Under the pieces are notes generated by a model that was given only the letters and a program-made list of their open reading frames with translations, was not told where the DNA came from and ran no database searches. Below are positions 31,522-38,954 of a DNA stretch of 64,000 nucleotides, in pieces (the first letter of the stretch is position 1; each line of letters starts with the position of its first letter). Made by a program: the position numbers and the translations under genes. Origin of the DNA: JAXGXJ01 sp963816155 (lineage in GTDB: Bacteria; Actinomycetota; Thermoleophilia; RBG-16-64-13); the NCBI GenBank assembly GCA_963816155.1, contig CAWFJE010000011.1, forward strand, positions 1-64,000, in the 5' to 3' direction.

Positions 31522-33190
31522 CGCCGATGCACTGACCATCTCTCAGGCTCGGAATGTTCTCGCCGCCGGCTTCTTGGCCCTTGAGGAGCGCAAACAGGAG
31601 ATCAACGACCTGAATGTCTACCCTGTTCCGGACGGCGACACAGGGACGAACCTCTCGCTGACCCTCCGGGGCATGGTCGAGACGGTGGCCAAGGTCTCAC
31701 CGGATGTGGGGCCTCATGAGTTGTGCGCCGCCGTTTCGCAGGCCGCACTCATGGGTGCGCGCGGCAACAGCGGCGTGATCCTGTCCCAGATGGTCCGCGG
31801 GGCCATGGACGTGTTCGCCCAATCCGGCGCACTGACCACCGAGGTCTTCGCCCGCGCTCTGCGGCACGCCACCGACACCGCCTATCGGGCCGTGCGTAAG
31901 CCGGTGGAGGGGACCATGCTCACCGTGCTTCGCGACATGGCGGTCGCAGCGGAGGAGGCTGCCCGCGAGACGAGTGACGCGGCCGCTCTGATGGAGGCCG
32001 TGATCGCGGAGGGGTGGAAGAGCGTCGAGCGCACACCCACTCTTCTGCGTGTTCTGGCCGACGCGGGCGTGGTGGACGCTGGAGGATTCGGTCTGGTGGT
32101 CCTGCTCGAGGGGGCGCGCAAGCGGGGCGAGGACACGGTCGTGCCCATCGAGACCCATTCCGAACGCCTGGCCGCCTTCCAGGTGGCCGAGGAGTTCGAA
32201 GAAGAGGGAGAGGTCAGTGACTTCGCCTACTGCACCAGCTACCTTCTGACCGGGGACGGTCTGGACAAGGAGCGCTTGGAGCTGGAACTCAGTTCTCTGG
32301 GCGATAGTCTGCTGGTGGTCGGCGACGGCGGCAGGGTGAAGATCCACGTGCACACCAACGAGCCGGGTAAGGTACTTGCCATCGGCACGTCTTTGGGAGT
32401 CTTGAGTGAGATCGAGATCGATAACATGGTGGAGCAGACACAGGCCCGCAGGCGCCGGCTGAGTGAGGCGGAGCGCGCGACGGCGGACACGGGCGCCCTG
32501 GAACTCGCCCCGGACCTCATCGAGGCAGACCCTGGATTGACGCAAGTAGTGGCCGTGGTGGCCGGGGAGGGCAACAAACGTCTTTTCCGCGACTTGGGCG
32601 TCGATTTCATCGTGGAGGGGGGTCAATCCATGAACCCTTCCACCGAGGATCTCATGCAGGCCATCGAGAGGACCACGGCCCCGTCGGTGGTAGTCCTGCC
32701 CAACAACGGCAACATCATCATGACCGCGGACCAGACGGCCCGCTTGAGCGACAGGGACATACACGTCGTGCCCAGCCGTTCCGTGCAGGCGGGCCTCAGC
32801 GCGGCGGTCGCTTACGACAGACGCAACGACGGGGCGGCGAATGCCCGTGATATGCAGGCTGCCCTGGATGCCGTGGTGACAGGAGAGGTCACGCGTGCCG
32901 TGCGCGACTCTCAGGTCGATGGCGTACGCGTGCAAAGCGGAGATTTTATCGGACTCGTGGATGACAGCGTGATCTCGGCCTCGCCGGATCTGCCCACGGT
33001 GGTGCAGTCTGTTGTCTCGCATCTGCTGGACGGGAGGCGAGAGATGCTGACAGTCCTGGTGGGCGATGGAGAGGAGGCCAGGCTTGCTCTGGAGGCCGTC
33101 GAGACCGTGCGCGTCGCTCACGAGGGAGTGGAGATCGACGTGCACCACGGGGGGCAACCACACTATCCTCTGTTGTTGTCGGCCGAATAA
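31508..33190 (+). CDS. fakA: Fatty acid kinase, ATP-binding subunit FakA (DAK2 domain)
   Basis: A 560-residue protein of usual FakA length. The N-terminal DAK2/DhaL kinase domain (about 1-200) has INDLNVYPVPDGDTGTNLSL, the Asp cluster that binds Mg-ATP, and MGARGNSGVILSQMVRG. The middle and C-terminal regions include VHVHTNEPGK-like IHVHTNEPGKVLAIG and VVLPNNGNIIMTADQ, the FakB-interaction parts. It phosphorylates fatty acids bound by FakB/DegV proteins; a degV gene follows 30 nt later. GTG at 31508 overlaps the Asp23 gene; TTG at 31511 is also possible. Confidence 0.92.
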   Translation: MLANSADALTISQARNVLAAGFLALEERKQEINDLNVYPVPDGDTGTNLSLTLRGMVETVAKVSPDVGPHELCAAVSQAALMGARGNSGVILSQMVRGAMDVFAQSGALTTEVFARALRHATDTAYRAVRKPVEGTMLTVLRDMAVAAEEAARETSDAAALMEAVIAEGWKSVERTPTLLRVLADAGVVDAGGFGLVVLLEGARKRGEDTVVPIETHSERLAAFQVAEEFEEEGEVSDFAYCTSYLLTGDGLDKERLELELSSLGDSLLVVGDGGRVKIHVHTNEPGKVLAIGTSLGVLSEIEIDNMVEQTQARRRRLSEAERATADTGALELAPDLIEADPGLTQVVAVVAGEGNKRLFRDLGVDFIVEGGQSMNPSTEDLMQAIERTTAPSVVVLPNNGNIIMTADQTARLSDRDIHVVPSRSVQAGLSAAVAYDRRNDGAANARDMQAALDAVVTGEVTRAVRDSQVDGVRVQSGDFIGLVDDSVISASPDLPTVVQSVVSHLLDGRREMLTVLVGDGEEARLALEAVETVRVAHEGVEIDVHHGGQPHYPLLLSAE

Positions 33191-33220
33191 GGCGTAGTCC
33201 GCGTCGAAAAGGGGGAAGAC

Positions 33221-34078
33221 GTGATCATCGACCGAGACACGACCGCTCTGGTGGTCGATTCCACCGCCGATCTGCCTGAAGAACTGGCGGCGGATCCGAA
33301 CATCAGCATGATCCCATTGACTGTCTATTTCGGCACGGAGGAGTTCCTCGACTGGGTGGAGTTGAAGCCGAAGGAATTCTACGAGAAGCTCAAGGCCTCG
33401 CCTGAGCTTCCGCGAACCTCGCAGCCCTCGGCGGGAGCCTTTCTTGAGCTATATCGTAGGCTGCGTGAAAGCTATGCGCTGGTCTACTCTGTCCACCTCA
33501 GTGGCAAGCTCAGCGGCACTCTGGCGAGTGCCCACGCTGCCGCAAGCCAGATCGATGGCGTGAAGGTCATCGACTCTCAGTCGGCCACAGGTGGCCTCGC
33601 TCTTGTGGTGGACAGGATGCTGGAGCGGATGGATCGGGGCACGCCGGAAGCGGAGTTCGACGCCTACGTGCAGAGACATGCGGCCGAGCAGATATTCTAC
33701 TTCCTGCCTACGACCCTCGATCAACTGTACAAGGGGGGCCGGATCGGCCGCGCGTCGCACCTGATGGGCACGCTCCTCAACATCAAGCCCGTTCTCAGCA
33801 TCGACCAGGGCGAGGTCGACGTCTACAAGAAGGTCCGGGGAGTGCGGCAGGCGCTCGAGGTGATGCGCGACGGCTTGGTCGAGCACACACGTCCGGACCT
33901 CACTACGTACATGTGCCTCGCGCATGGGCTGAACGAGCCCGTCGTGGACCAACTGCGCCAACTGGTGCTGGGGGTGGAAGACCGCAGGATTGAGATCCGC
34001 CTCACGAGCGTTGTGGGGGCGGTCATCGGCACCTACGTGGGCCCACAGGCGGTTGCGCTCGGCTTCATCCAGGAGTAG
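33221..34078 (+). CDS. DegV family fatty-acid-binding protein (FakB-like)
   Basis: A 285-residue DegV protein: ALVVDSTADLPEEL, the ligand loop LPRTSQPSAGAFLELY, VYSVHLSGKLSGTLASA, IDSQSATGGLALVVD, and LYKGGRIGRASHLMGTLLNI followed by KPVLSI. These residues hold the fatty-acid carboxylate. Next to fakA it likely delivers fatty acids for phosphorylation, letting the cell use exogenous or turnover fatty acids in phospholipids. GTG at 33221 has AAAAGGGGGAAG upstream. It shares one base with recG. Confidence 0.92.
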   Translation: MIIDRDTTALVVDSTADLPEELAADPNISMIPLTVYFGTEEFLDWVELKPKEFYEKLKASPELPRTSQPSAGAFLELYRRLRESYALVYSVHLSGKLSGTLASAHAAASQIDGVKVIDSQSATGGLALVVDRMLERMDRGTPEAEFDAYVQRHAAEQIFYFLPTTLDQLYKGGRIGRASHLMGTLLNIKPVLSIDQGEVDVYKKVRGVRQALEVMRDGLVEHTRPDLTTYMCLAHGLNEPVVDQLRQLVLGVEDRRIEIRLTSVVGAVIGTYVGPQAVALGFIQE

Positions 34079-36264
34079 TGGGGTTGCGGACTCGGGGTGG
34101 TCTCCACTACCCCTTGGGAGCGGCCGAGGCGGTCGCCCCTGATGGTATCCGGCTCTCGCGGACCTCGAAGACGGCGCTCGATCCCTCCTGTCTGTCGCAG
34201 ACGGTGTCTGACCTTCCCGGGGTGGGAAAGACCACCCGCGCTCGTTTGCACGGAATCGGCATAGAGACCGTCGGAGATCTGATCCTGCACCTACCCTTCC
34301 GTCATGAGGAGCCGTCCCGTCTTGCGCGGGTGGTGAGCCTGGTGCCCGGCGAGGAGGTCACCCTGAGGGTACAGGTCGCGTCGTGCGCTACCCGGGAGAC
34401 GGCGAGGCGGCGGGTCAAGGTGCTCGAGGCCTTGGTCTCCGATGACACCGGCAGCGTACTGGCCGTCTGGTACAACCAGGCGTATCTGGAGGCTCCCTTT
34501 CGCGCCCGTCCGGAGGTTCTGGTCCGCGGGGTCCTGGTCAGACAGAGAGGCACGTCGGTCTTTGTCGTCAAGCGGCATGAGATCCTGGGGGAGAAGGGGG
34601 AGAGCTTCCACGTGCTCGGCCTTGTACCCGTGTATCCCAGTACCGCCGAACTCAGTGTGCGCACCATCCGCACTCTCCTGCATCGGGCGGAGCCCTACGC
34701 CCGCCACCTTTCGGACCCTTTGCCTGCCAGACTCCTGGCCGAGCGCGGCTATCCTCGGCGCCCGGAGGCCGTGATGGCCAGTCACTTTCCCGTCGACGCC
34801 CGCGAAGCCGCGAGAGCCCGCGCGCGTCTCGCTTTCGAAGAACTATTGCTGCTGCAGGTGGCAGTGCTCCGCAGGCGCAGACGGCAGGACGAGGAGCGCA
34901 GGGCTCGGAGCTTGGAGGCACCCGGTTCCCTGTCGGCCTCCTTCCTCGCTTCGCTGCCGTTTCATCCCACAACGGCTCAGAGCAGGGTGATGGCCGAGAT
35001 AGACGGCGACCTTGGGCGAGACGTACCCATGCGCCGCTTGCTACACGGTGATGTCGGTTCCGGCAAGACGATCGTGGCGGCCTACTGCATGCTGCGAGCC
35101 GTGGAAAGCGGTGGTCAAGCGGTCATGATGGCCCCCACCGAGGTCCTGGCCGATCAGCATCACCTTGGTCTATCGAAGCAACTCGCCGGTCTGGGAGTGG
35201 AGGTGAGGCTGGTCAAGGGCAGCCAGTCCGCCCGAGAGCGGAGGGCGGCCCTGGAGGCCCTGCGCTCCGGGGAAGCCGACCTGGTGGTGGGGACGCACGC
35301 TCTCATCCAAGAAGGAGTGGCTTTCAAGAACCTACGCGTGGCCGTCGTGGACGAACAACACCGCTTTGGCGTGCGGCAGCGTGACGCTATCGTGGCGACG
35401 GGAGACGGGACGCGCTGGCCCCACATCCTGCACATGTCGGCCACACCCATACCGCGTACCCTGAGTCTCACTCTCTACGGCGACCTGGATGTGAGCACTC
35501 TGGACGAACTGCCACCTGGCAGGTCGGCGGTGCGTACCAGGCTCGTGTTTCCCGACTCCGAGGCGCGCATGTGGGAGTTCGTTCGCGGGGAGCTCAGACG
35601 GGGCAGGCAGGCCTACGTGGTCTGTCCCCTCATCGAGGAAAGCGAGGCTTTGCAGACGGCCTCAGCGCGTCAGACCGCCGCCGAGCTCGCCGCAGGCGAG
35701 CTCGGCGCCTTCCGCGTCCGCCTGCTACACGGTCAGCTTCCGGCGGCGGAGAAAGCGGCCGTCATGGCCGCGTACGTGGGGGGCGAGGTGGACGTGCTGG
35801 TGAGTACCACGGTCATCGAAGTGGGTGTGGATGTGCCCAACGCCAGCGTCATGGTCATCCAGGGCACGCGCAGGTTCGGCCTGTCACAACTGCACCAGTT
35901 GCGTGGCCGCGTCGGCCGCGGAGTAGAGAGATCATACTGCTTCCTCATGGCCGAAGAAGAGGAGGAGGCGGTTCTGGAGCGCTTGGCCCTGTTCGCGCGC
36001 ACGAACGACGGCTTCGCCCTGGCCGAAGCCGACCTGGTCGCCCGGGGGGAGGGACAGCTCTTCGGTGACCGGCAATCGGGAGTGGGGGACCTGAGGGTCG
36101 CGTCGCTTCTGCGCGATCAGCGCCTCTTGGAGGAGGCGCGCGCGCTGGCCGCCACCCTGGTGGGAGCGACCGGCCCCGAAACAAGGGACCCCATCTGGGC
36201 GGCCTTGTTCGCAGCCGCTGAGGAGGCCTTCGGGAGTAGGCTCGATTGGGTGGACCGGGCATGA
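34078..36264 (+). CDS. recG: ATP-dependent DNA helicase RecG
   Basis: A 728-residue helicase acting on stalled forks and Holliday junctions. The N-terminal wedge domain includes LPGVGKTTRARLHGIGIETV and LHLPFRHEE. The core has LLHGDVGSGKTIVAAYCML (Walker A), VAVVDEQHRFGVRQRD (DEQH), MSATPIPRTLSLTLYGDLD and HQLRGRVGRG. GTG at 34078 overlaps the degV stop; the first 40 residues are not conserved and a later start is possible. Order recG-rsmD-coaD is widely conserved. Confidence 0.94.
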   Translation: MGLRTRGGLHYPLGAAEAVAPDGIRLSRTSKTALDPSCLSQTVSDLPGVGKTTRARLHGIGIETVGDLILHLPFRHEEPSRLARVVSLVPGEEVTLRVQVASCATRETARRRVKVLEALVSDDTGSVLAVWYNQAYLEAPFRARPEVLVRGVLVRQRGTSVFVVKRHEILGEKGESFHVLGLVPVYPSTAELSVRTIRTLLHRAEPYARHLSDPLPARLLAERGYPRRPEAVMASHFPVDAREAARARARLAFEELLLLQVAVLRRRRRQDEERRARSLEAPGSLSASFLASLPFHPTTAQSRVMAEIDGDLGRDVPMRRLLHGDVGSGKTIVAAYCMLRAVESGGQAVMMAPTEVLADQHHLGLSKQLAGLGVEVRLVKGSQSARERRAALEALRSGEADLVVGTHALIQEGVAFKNLRVAVVDEQHRFGVRQRDAIVATGDGTRWPHILHMSATPIPRTLSLTLYGDLDVSTLDELPPGRSAVRTRLVFPDSEARMWEFVRGELRRGRQAYVVCPLIEESEALQTASARQTAAELAAGELGAFRVRLLHGQLPAAEKAAVMAAYVGGEVDVLVSTTVIEVGVDVPNASVMVIQGTRRFGLSQLHQLRGRVGRGVERSYCFLMAEEEEEAVLERLALFARTNDGFALAEADLVARGEGQLFGDRQSGVGDLRVASLLRDQRLLEEARALAATLVGATGPETRDPIWAALFAAAEEAFGSRLDWVDRA

Positions 36265-36857
36265 AGGTCACCCGGCCCGGCACGGTCCGTATCGTGGGTG
36301 GCACGCGTAGGGGGAGACGCATCAAGGTGCCCCGGGAGGGCGACGTTCGTCCCACGGCGGACAGGGTGCGCGAAGCGATCTTCGATGCGCTGGGACGGGT
36401 GGATGGTCTACGGGTGTTGGATCTGTTCGCCGGCAGTGGGGCCATGGGTCTGGAGGCTCTGTCCCGCGGGGCGGCGGAGTGTGTCTTTGTGGAAGCCGAC
36501 GCGCAGGTGGCGGCGGTGCTGCGCGAGAACATGGCCGCATTGGGGTTTCCCGCTTCCTCCACCCGCGTGGTGGTGGGTGACTACCGCCGGCTGATTGCAA
36601 GACTGGCGGAGCGGCCGGGCGAAGCTGGGGGCGGTCCCCGCTTCCAGTTGCTCTTTGTAGACCCTCCCTATAGAATGCTGCCGGAAGTTGAAGTAATGCT
36701 CCAGCCGCTGCTGCCGACCCTGCTTGCCGAGGATGGATTGGTCGTTGTGGAAGGTCCTCGCTCGGTGAAGGTCGAAATGAATCTGAACCCGGTCTTCGAC
36801 AGGGCGTATGGGCAAACCAGGGTGGTCATGTTCGATATGAGGAGGAGCGGCCCGTGA
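36261..36857 (+). CDS. rsmD: 16S rRNA (guanine-966-N2)-methyltransferase RsmD
   Basis: A 198-residue methyltransferase. It starts MKVTRPGTVRIVGGTRRGRR; VRPTADRVREAIFDALG and the SAM motif VLDLFAGSGAMGLEALSRGA follow. The catalytic tetrad is DPPY (LLFVDPPYRM). ATG at 36261 overlaps the recG stop; an upstream in-frame start inside recG is less likely. Confidence 0.94.
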   Translation: MKVTRPGTVRIVGGTRRGRRIKVPREGDVRPTADRVREAIFDALGRVDGLRVLDLFAGSGAMGLEALSRGAAECVFVEADAQVAAVLRENMAALGFPASSTRVVVGDYRRLIARLAERPGEAGGGPRFQLLFVDPPYRMLPEVEVMLQPLLPTLLAEDGLVVVEGPRSVKVEMNLNPVFDRAYGQTRVVMFDMRRSGP

Positions 36858-37348
36858 ACGTGGCTCTGATGCCGGGGACCTACGACCCTGTGACCATAGG
36901 GCATCTGGATGTGATCGCTCGTTGTAGCGCTATGTTCGACGACGTCGTGGTTGGTGTGGTGGATGACTCCTTCCGGAAGTCGGTGCTCTTCACCACAGAA
37001 GAGCGTGTCTCCTTCCTCGAGGAATCCACCAAGGACCTGGCGAATGTCAGAGTGATGGTGATGCGAGGACTGGTTGTGAGTCTCGCTCGGCGAGTGGGTG
37101 CGCATGTGCTGGTCAAAGGTCTGAGGGCGGTCACCGACTTCGAGTACGAGTTCCAGATGGCGCAGCTCAACCGCAAACTGGACCCCGAACTGGAGACGAT
37201 GTACCTTATGGCGTCGTCAGAGTATTCCTTCCTGAGTTCGAGCGGGGTGAAAGAGATAGCACGGTACGGAGGATGCATCAGCGATCTGGTGCCGGAAGTG
37301 GTAGTGCGCCGCTTTGCGGAAATGTATGGAAACGCGGAGGCAGAATGA
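36854..37348 (+). CDS. coaD: Phosphopantetheine adenylyltransferase
   Basis: A 164-residue nucleotidyltransferase, the fourth step of coenzyme A synthesis. Motifs are MPGTYDPVTIGHLDVIARC (HxGH-like), KGLRAVTDFEYEFQMAQLN and YSFLSSSGVKEIARYGG. GTG at 36854 overlaps the rsmD stop by 4 nt, and its own stop shares a base with the next ATG. Confidence 0.95.
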   Translation: MNVALMPGTYDPVTIGHLDVIARCSAMFDDVVVGVVDDSFRKSVLFTTEERVSFLEESTKDLANVRVMVMRGLVVSLARRVGAHVLVKGLRAVTDFEYEFQMAQLNRKLDPELETMYLMASSEYSFLSSSGVKEIARYGGCISDLVPEVVVRRFAEMYGNAEAE

Positions 37349-37809
37349 TGGATGTACTCGTTCTCATCGACAAACTCGACGACCTCGTCCATGGTGCCAG
37401 CACCTTCCCCATGACCGATAAGGTGATGATCGACCGTGATGAGATCTACGACCTGCTCGACCAGATGCGGGCCACCATCCCTGAGGAGATCAAGCAGGCT
37501 CGCTGGATCGTCAAGGAACGGCAGGAGATGCTGCAGGAGGCGAAGGAAGAATCTGAGCGCATCCTGAGCGAGGCCCGTGAGGAAGCTCACCGCTTGGCGA
37601 GTGAGCAAGAGGTGGTTCGACTGGCTCAGCGCAAGTCGGAGGATATCGTGCGCGACGCTGAAGCGCGGGAGCGTGAGATCCGCCTGGGTGCCGAGGACTA
37701 TGCCGACGAGATCCTGAAGACGCTCGAGACCAACCTGGACAAGTTCCTGGCCGCGGTGCAAAGAGGACGAGAGCGACTTCAGGCGGGCAGCGGTACCGAT
37801 AGCCTGTAA
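37348..37809 (+). CDS. DivIVA/SepIVA-like coiled-coil protein
   Basis: A 153-residue, highly charged protein. MDVLVLIDKLDDLVHGA and VMIDRDEIYDLLDQMRATIP form a DivIVA-like N-terminus. About residues 50-110 are coiled coil (EEIKQARWIVKERQEMLQEA). In mycobacteria the homologous gene next to DUF177 encodes SepIVA, needed for cell elongation and division. ATG at 37348 is chosen from GGAGG 7 nt upstream. A polar-growth or division role here is inference; weak similarity to ATP synthase subunit b is due to the coiled coil. Confidence 0.82.
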   Translation: MDVLVLIDKLDDLVHGASTFPMTDKVMIDRDEIYDLLDQMRATIPEEIKQARWIVKERQEMLQEAKEESERILSEAREEAHRLASEQEVVRLAQRKSEDIVRDAEAREREIRLGAEDYADEILKTLETNLDKFLAAVQRGRERLQAGSGTDSL

Positions 37810-37823
37810 CGGCGCGCCTCCGC

Positions 37824-38339
37824 GTGCCCGGACCCAACATCCACCTCAACGATCTTGGTCTGCAGACCGGGGAACGTTGGGAACAGACCTATCCGCTGGA
37901 GATGCCCCCCGTGCTTCTCGGGGGGGTTGACTACGAGGTCATCCTACCTGACGGGGTCACAGTCACCGCCGAGCGGGTCGCCGGCGGGTTCCTCGTGCGC
38001 GTGAGGCTCGGAGCGTCGGTGTGCGGCCCTTGCGGACGCTGCCTGCGCGAAGTGCCGCTTCACGTCAAGGCCGCGGAGGAGGAGTTCGCGCCTACGGCTG
38101 CGGATGGCTGGGAGGAGTCGGACTTCAGCGAGTTCATCCAGGACCTCGTGGTGGACGTGCAAGGCTTGGCTCGGGAAGCTCTGGTGCTGACGCTGCCGAC
38201 CAAGATCGTATGCTCTACAGAGTGTCAGGGGCTATGCGCAGGCTGTGGACAGGACCTCAATATGGGGCCCTGTGGGTGCGGACCGGCAGAGATCGACGAG
38301 CGTTGGGGACCGCTTAAGGACCTGAACCTCGAGGAGTAG
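37824..38339 (+). CDS. DUF177/YceD family protein
   Basis: A 171-residue protein with the YceD signature: CGPCGRCLREVPL, the acidic FAPTAADGWEESD, and DLVVDVQGLAREALVLTLPT. The C-terminal zinc-type cluster is CSTECQGLCAGCGQDLN. YceD proteins are linked to 23S rRNA maturation and sit immediately before rpmF in most bacteria, as here. GTG at 37824 has no strong ribosome binding site. Confidence 0.88.
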   Translation: MPGPNIHLNDLGLQTGERWEQTYPLEMPPVLLGGVDYEVILPDGVTVTAERVAGGFLVRVRLGASVCGPCGRCLREVPLHVKAAEEEFAPTAADGWEESDFSEFIQDLVVDVQGLAREALVLTLPTKIVCSTECQGLCAGCGQDLNMGPCGCGPAEIDERWGPLKDLNLEE

Positions 38340-38375
38340 TCCTCTCCATTGGGGGGGTTCAGGGAGCGTCCGCAC

Positions 38376-38404
38376 TTGAAATATCCGGCTCGATAAGGTA
38401 CAAA
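38376..38404 (+). promoter_or_regulatory. Sigma-70-type promoter upstream of rpmF
   Basis: TTGAAA (38376-38381), 17 nt, TACAAA (38399-38404). Predicted start near 38411, about 31 nt before the rpmF ATG. Confidence 0.5.
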
Positions 38405-38441
38405 CTCACGGTTTCCCCATTGGCGTAGAGAGAGGCAGATA

Positions 38442-38621
38442 ATGGCCGTTCCCAAGAGAAAGACATCCCGGGCTCGCCGTGATGCGCGCCGCGCGACACA
38501 TGCCGGCAGCGCTCCGACCGTGGGTGAGTGCCCGCATTGCCATAGCCCCAGGCTGCCTCATCGGGTGTGCCCCAACTGTGGCATGTACAATGGCCGCCAG
38601 GTCGTCGAAGTAGAAGAGTGA
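38442..38621 (+). CDS. rpmF: Ribosomal protein L32 (zinc-binding form)
   Basis: A 59-residue protein: MAVPKRKTSRARRDARRA at the start, then ECPHCHSPRLPHRVCPNCG with four Cys for zinc, ending VVEVEE. Length and order are standard for L32. GAGAGAGGCAGATA precedes the ATG. It follows DUF177 by 102 nt, with its own promoter. The usual downstream partner plsX is absent; a 333-nt non-coding stretch follows instead. Confidence 0.95.
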   Translation: MAVPKRKTSRARRDARRATHAGSAPTVGECPHCHSPRLPHRVCPNCGMYNGRQVVEVEE

Positions 38622-38694
38622 GGCCTCCGGGCGGCGCATCCGCCGGCCGTTAGGGATCACGACGCATGCAGATCGCTCAACTCAAGCCGTTAGG

Positions 38695-38766
38695 AGGCTG
38701 CTGAACAATGACGCTTCGCCCCGGAAGGTGCGCCCAGGCGGCCAAGGCTTCGTTGGTCAGCAGCCT
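38695..38766. repeat. 72-bp element with 14-bp terminal inverted repeats
   Basis: AGGCTGCTGAACAA (38695-38708) faces TTGGTCAGCAGCCT (38753-38766); 13 of 14 positions are complementary. This has the form of a small insertion-sequence remnant or MITE. No target duplication is obvious. It could also fold as a long RNA hairpin. Confidence 0.5.
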
Positions 38767-38859
38767 GCCAGGCTAGGAAAAGGAGACCTGCCCACAGTGC
38801 TGTTACTTCAAGGTCTGGTCACCGACGGCATTGCATATCTTGATATCGGCTTGTCTGGA

Positions 38860-38883
38860 GGACGCTACCCCTCGGTGGCGTCC
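38860..38883 (+). terminator. Terminator or attenuator upstream of EF-G-like gene
   Basis: GGACGCTACC pairs with GGTGGCGTCC (10 bp, one G.U) around CCTC, followed by TTTGCGTTTT. It lies 71 nt before the next ATG. Confidence 0.65.
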
Positions 38884-38954
38884 TTTGCGTTTTGTAGGGA
38901 TCGCGGGACTCGACGTGAACGAATCGAAACGGAACGCGTAGCGAGGAGGGACTC

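Larger units (their letters stand above)
38622..38954 (+). other. Non-coding leader region before the EF-G-like gene
   Basis: About 330 nt with no convincing gene. It holds a 9-bp direct repeat GCCGTTAGG (38646-38654 and 38686-38694), a 72-bp inverted-repeat element directly after the second copy, a terminator hairpin at 38860 and GAGGAGGG just before the EF-G-like ATG. A short open frame from about 38797 (GTG) with AAAAGGAG upstream could be a leader peptide, but it has no recognisable family. Confidence 0.5.

Noticed and set aside
38622..38954. plsX or fabH following rpmF
   Set aside because: No fatty-acid gene fragment could be read in any frame; the region is non-coding.
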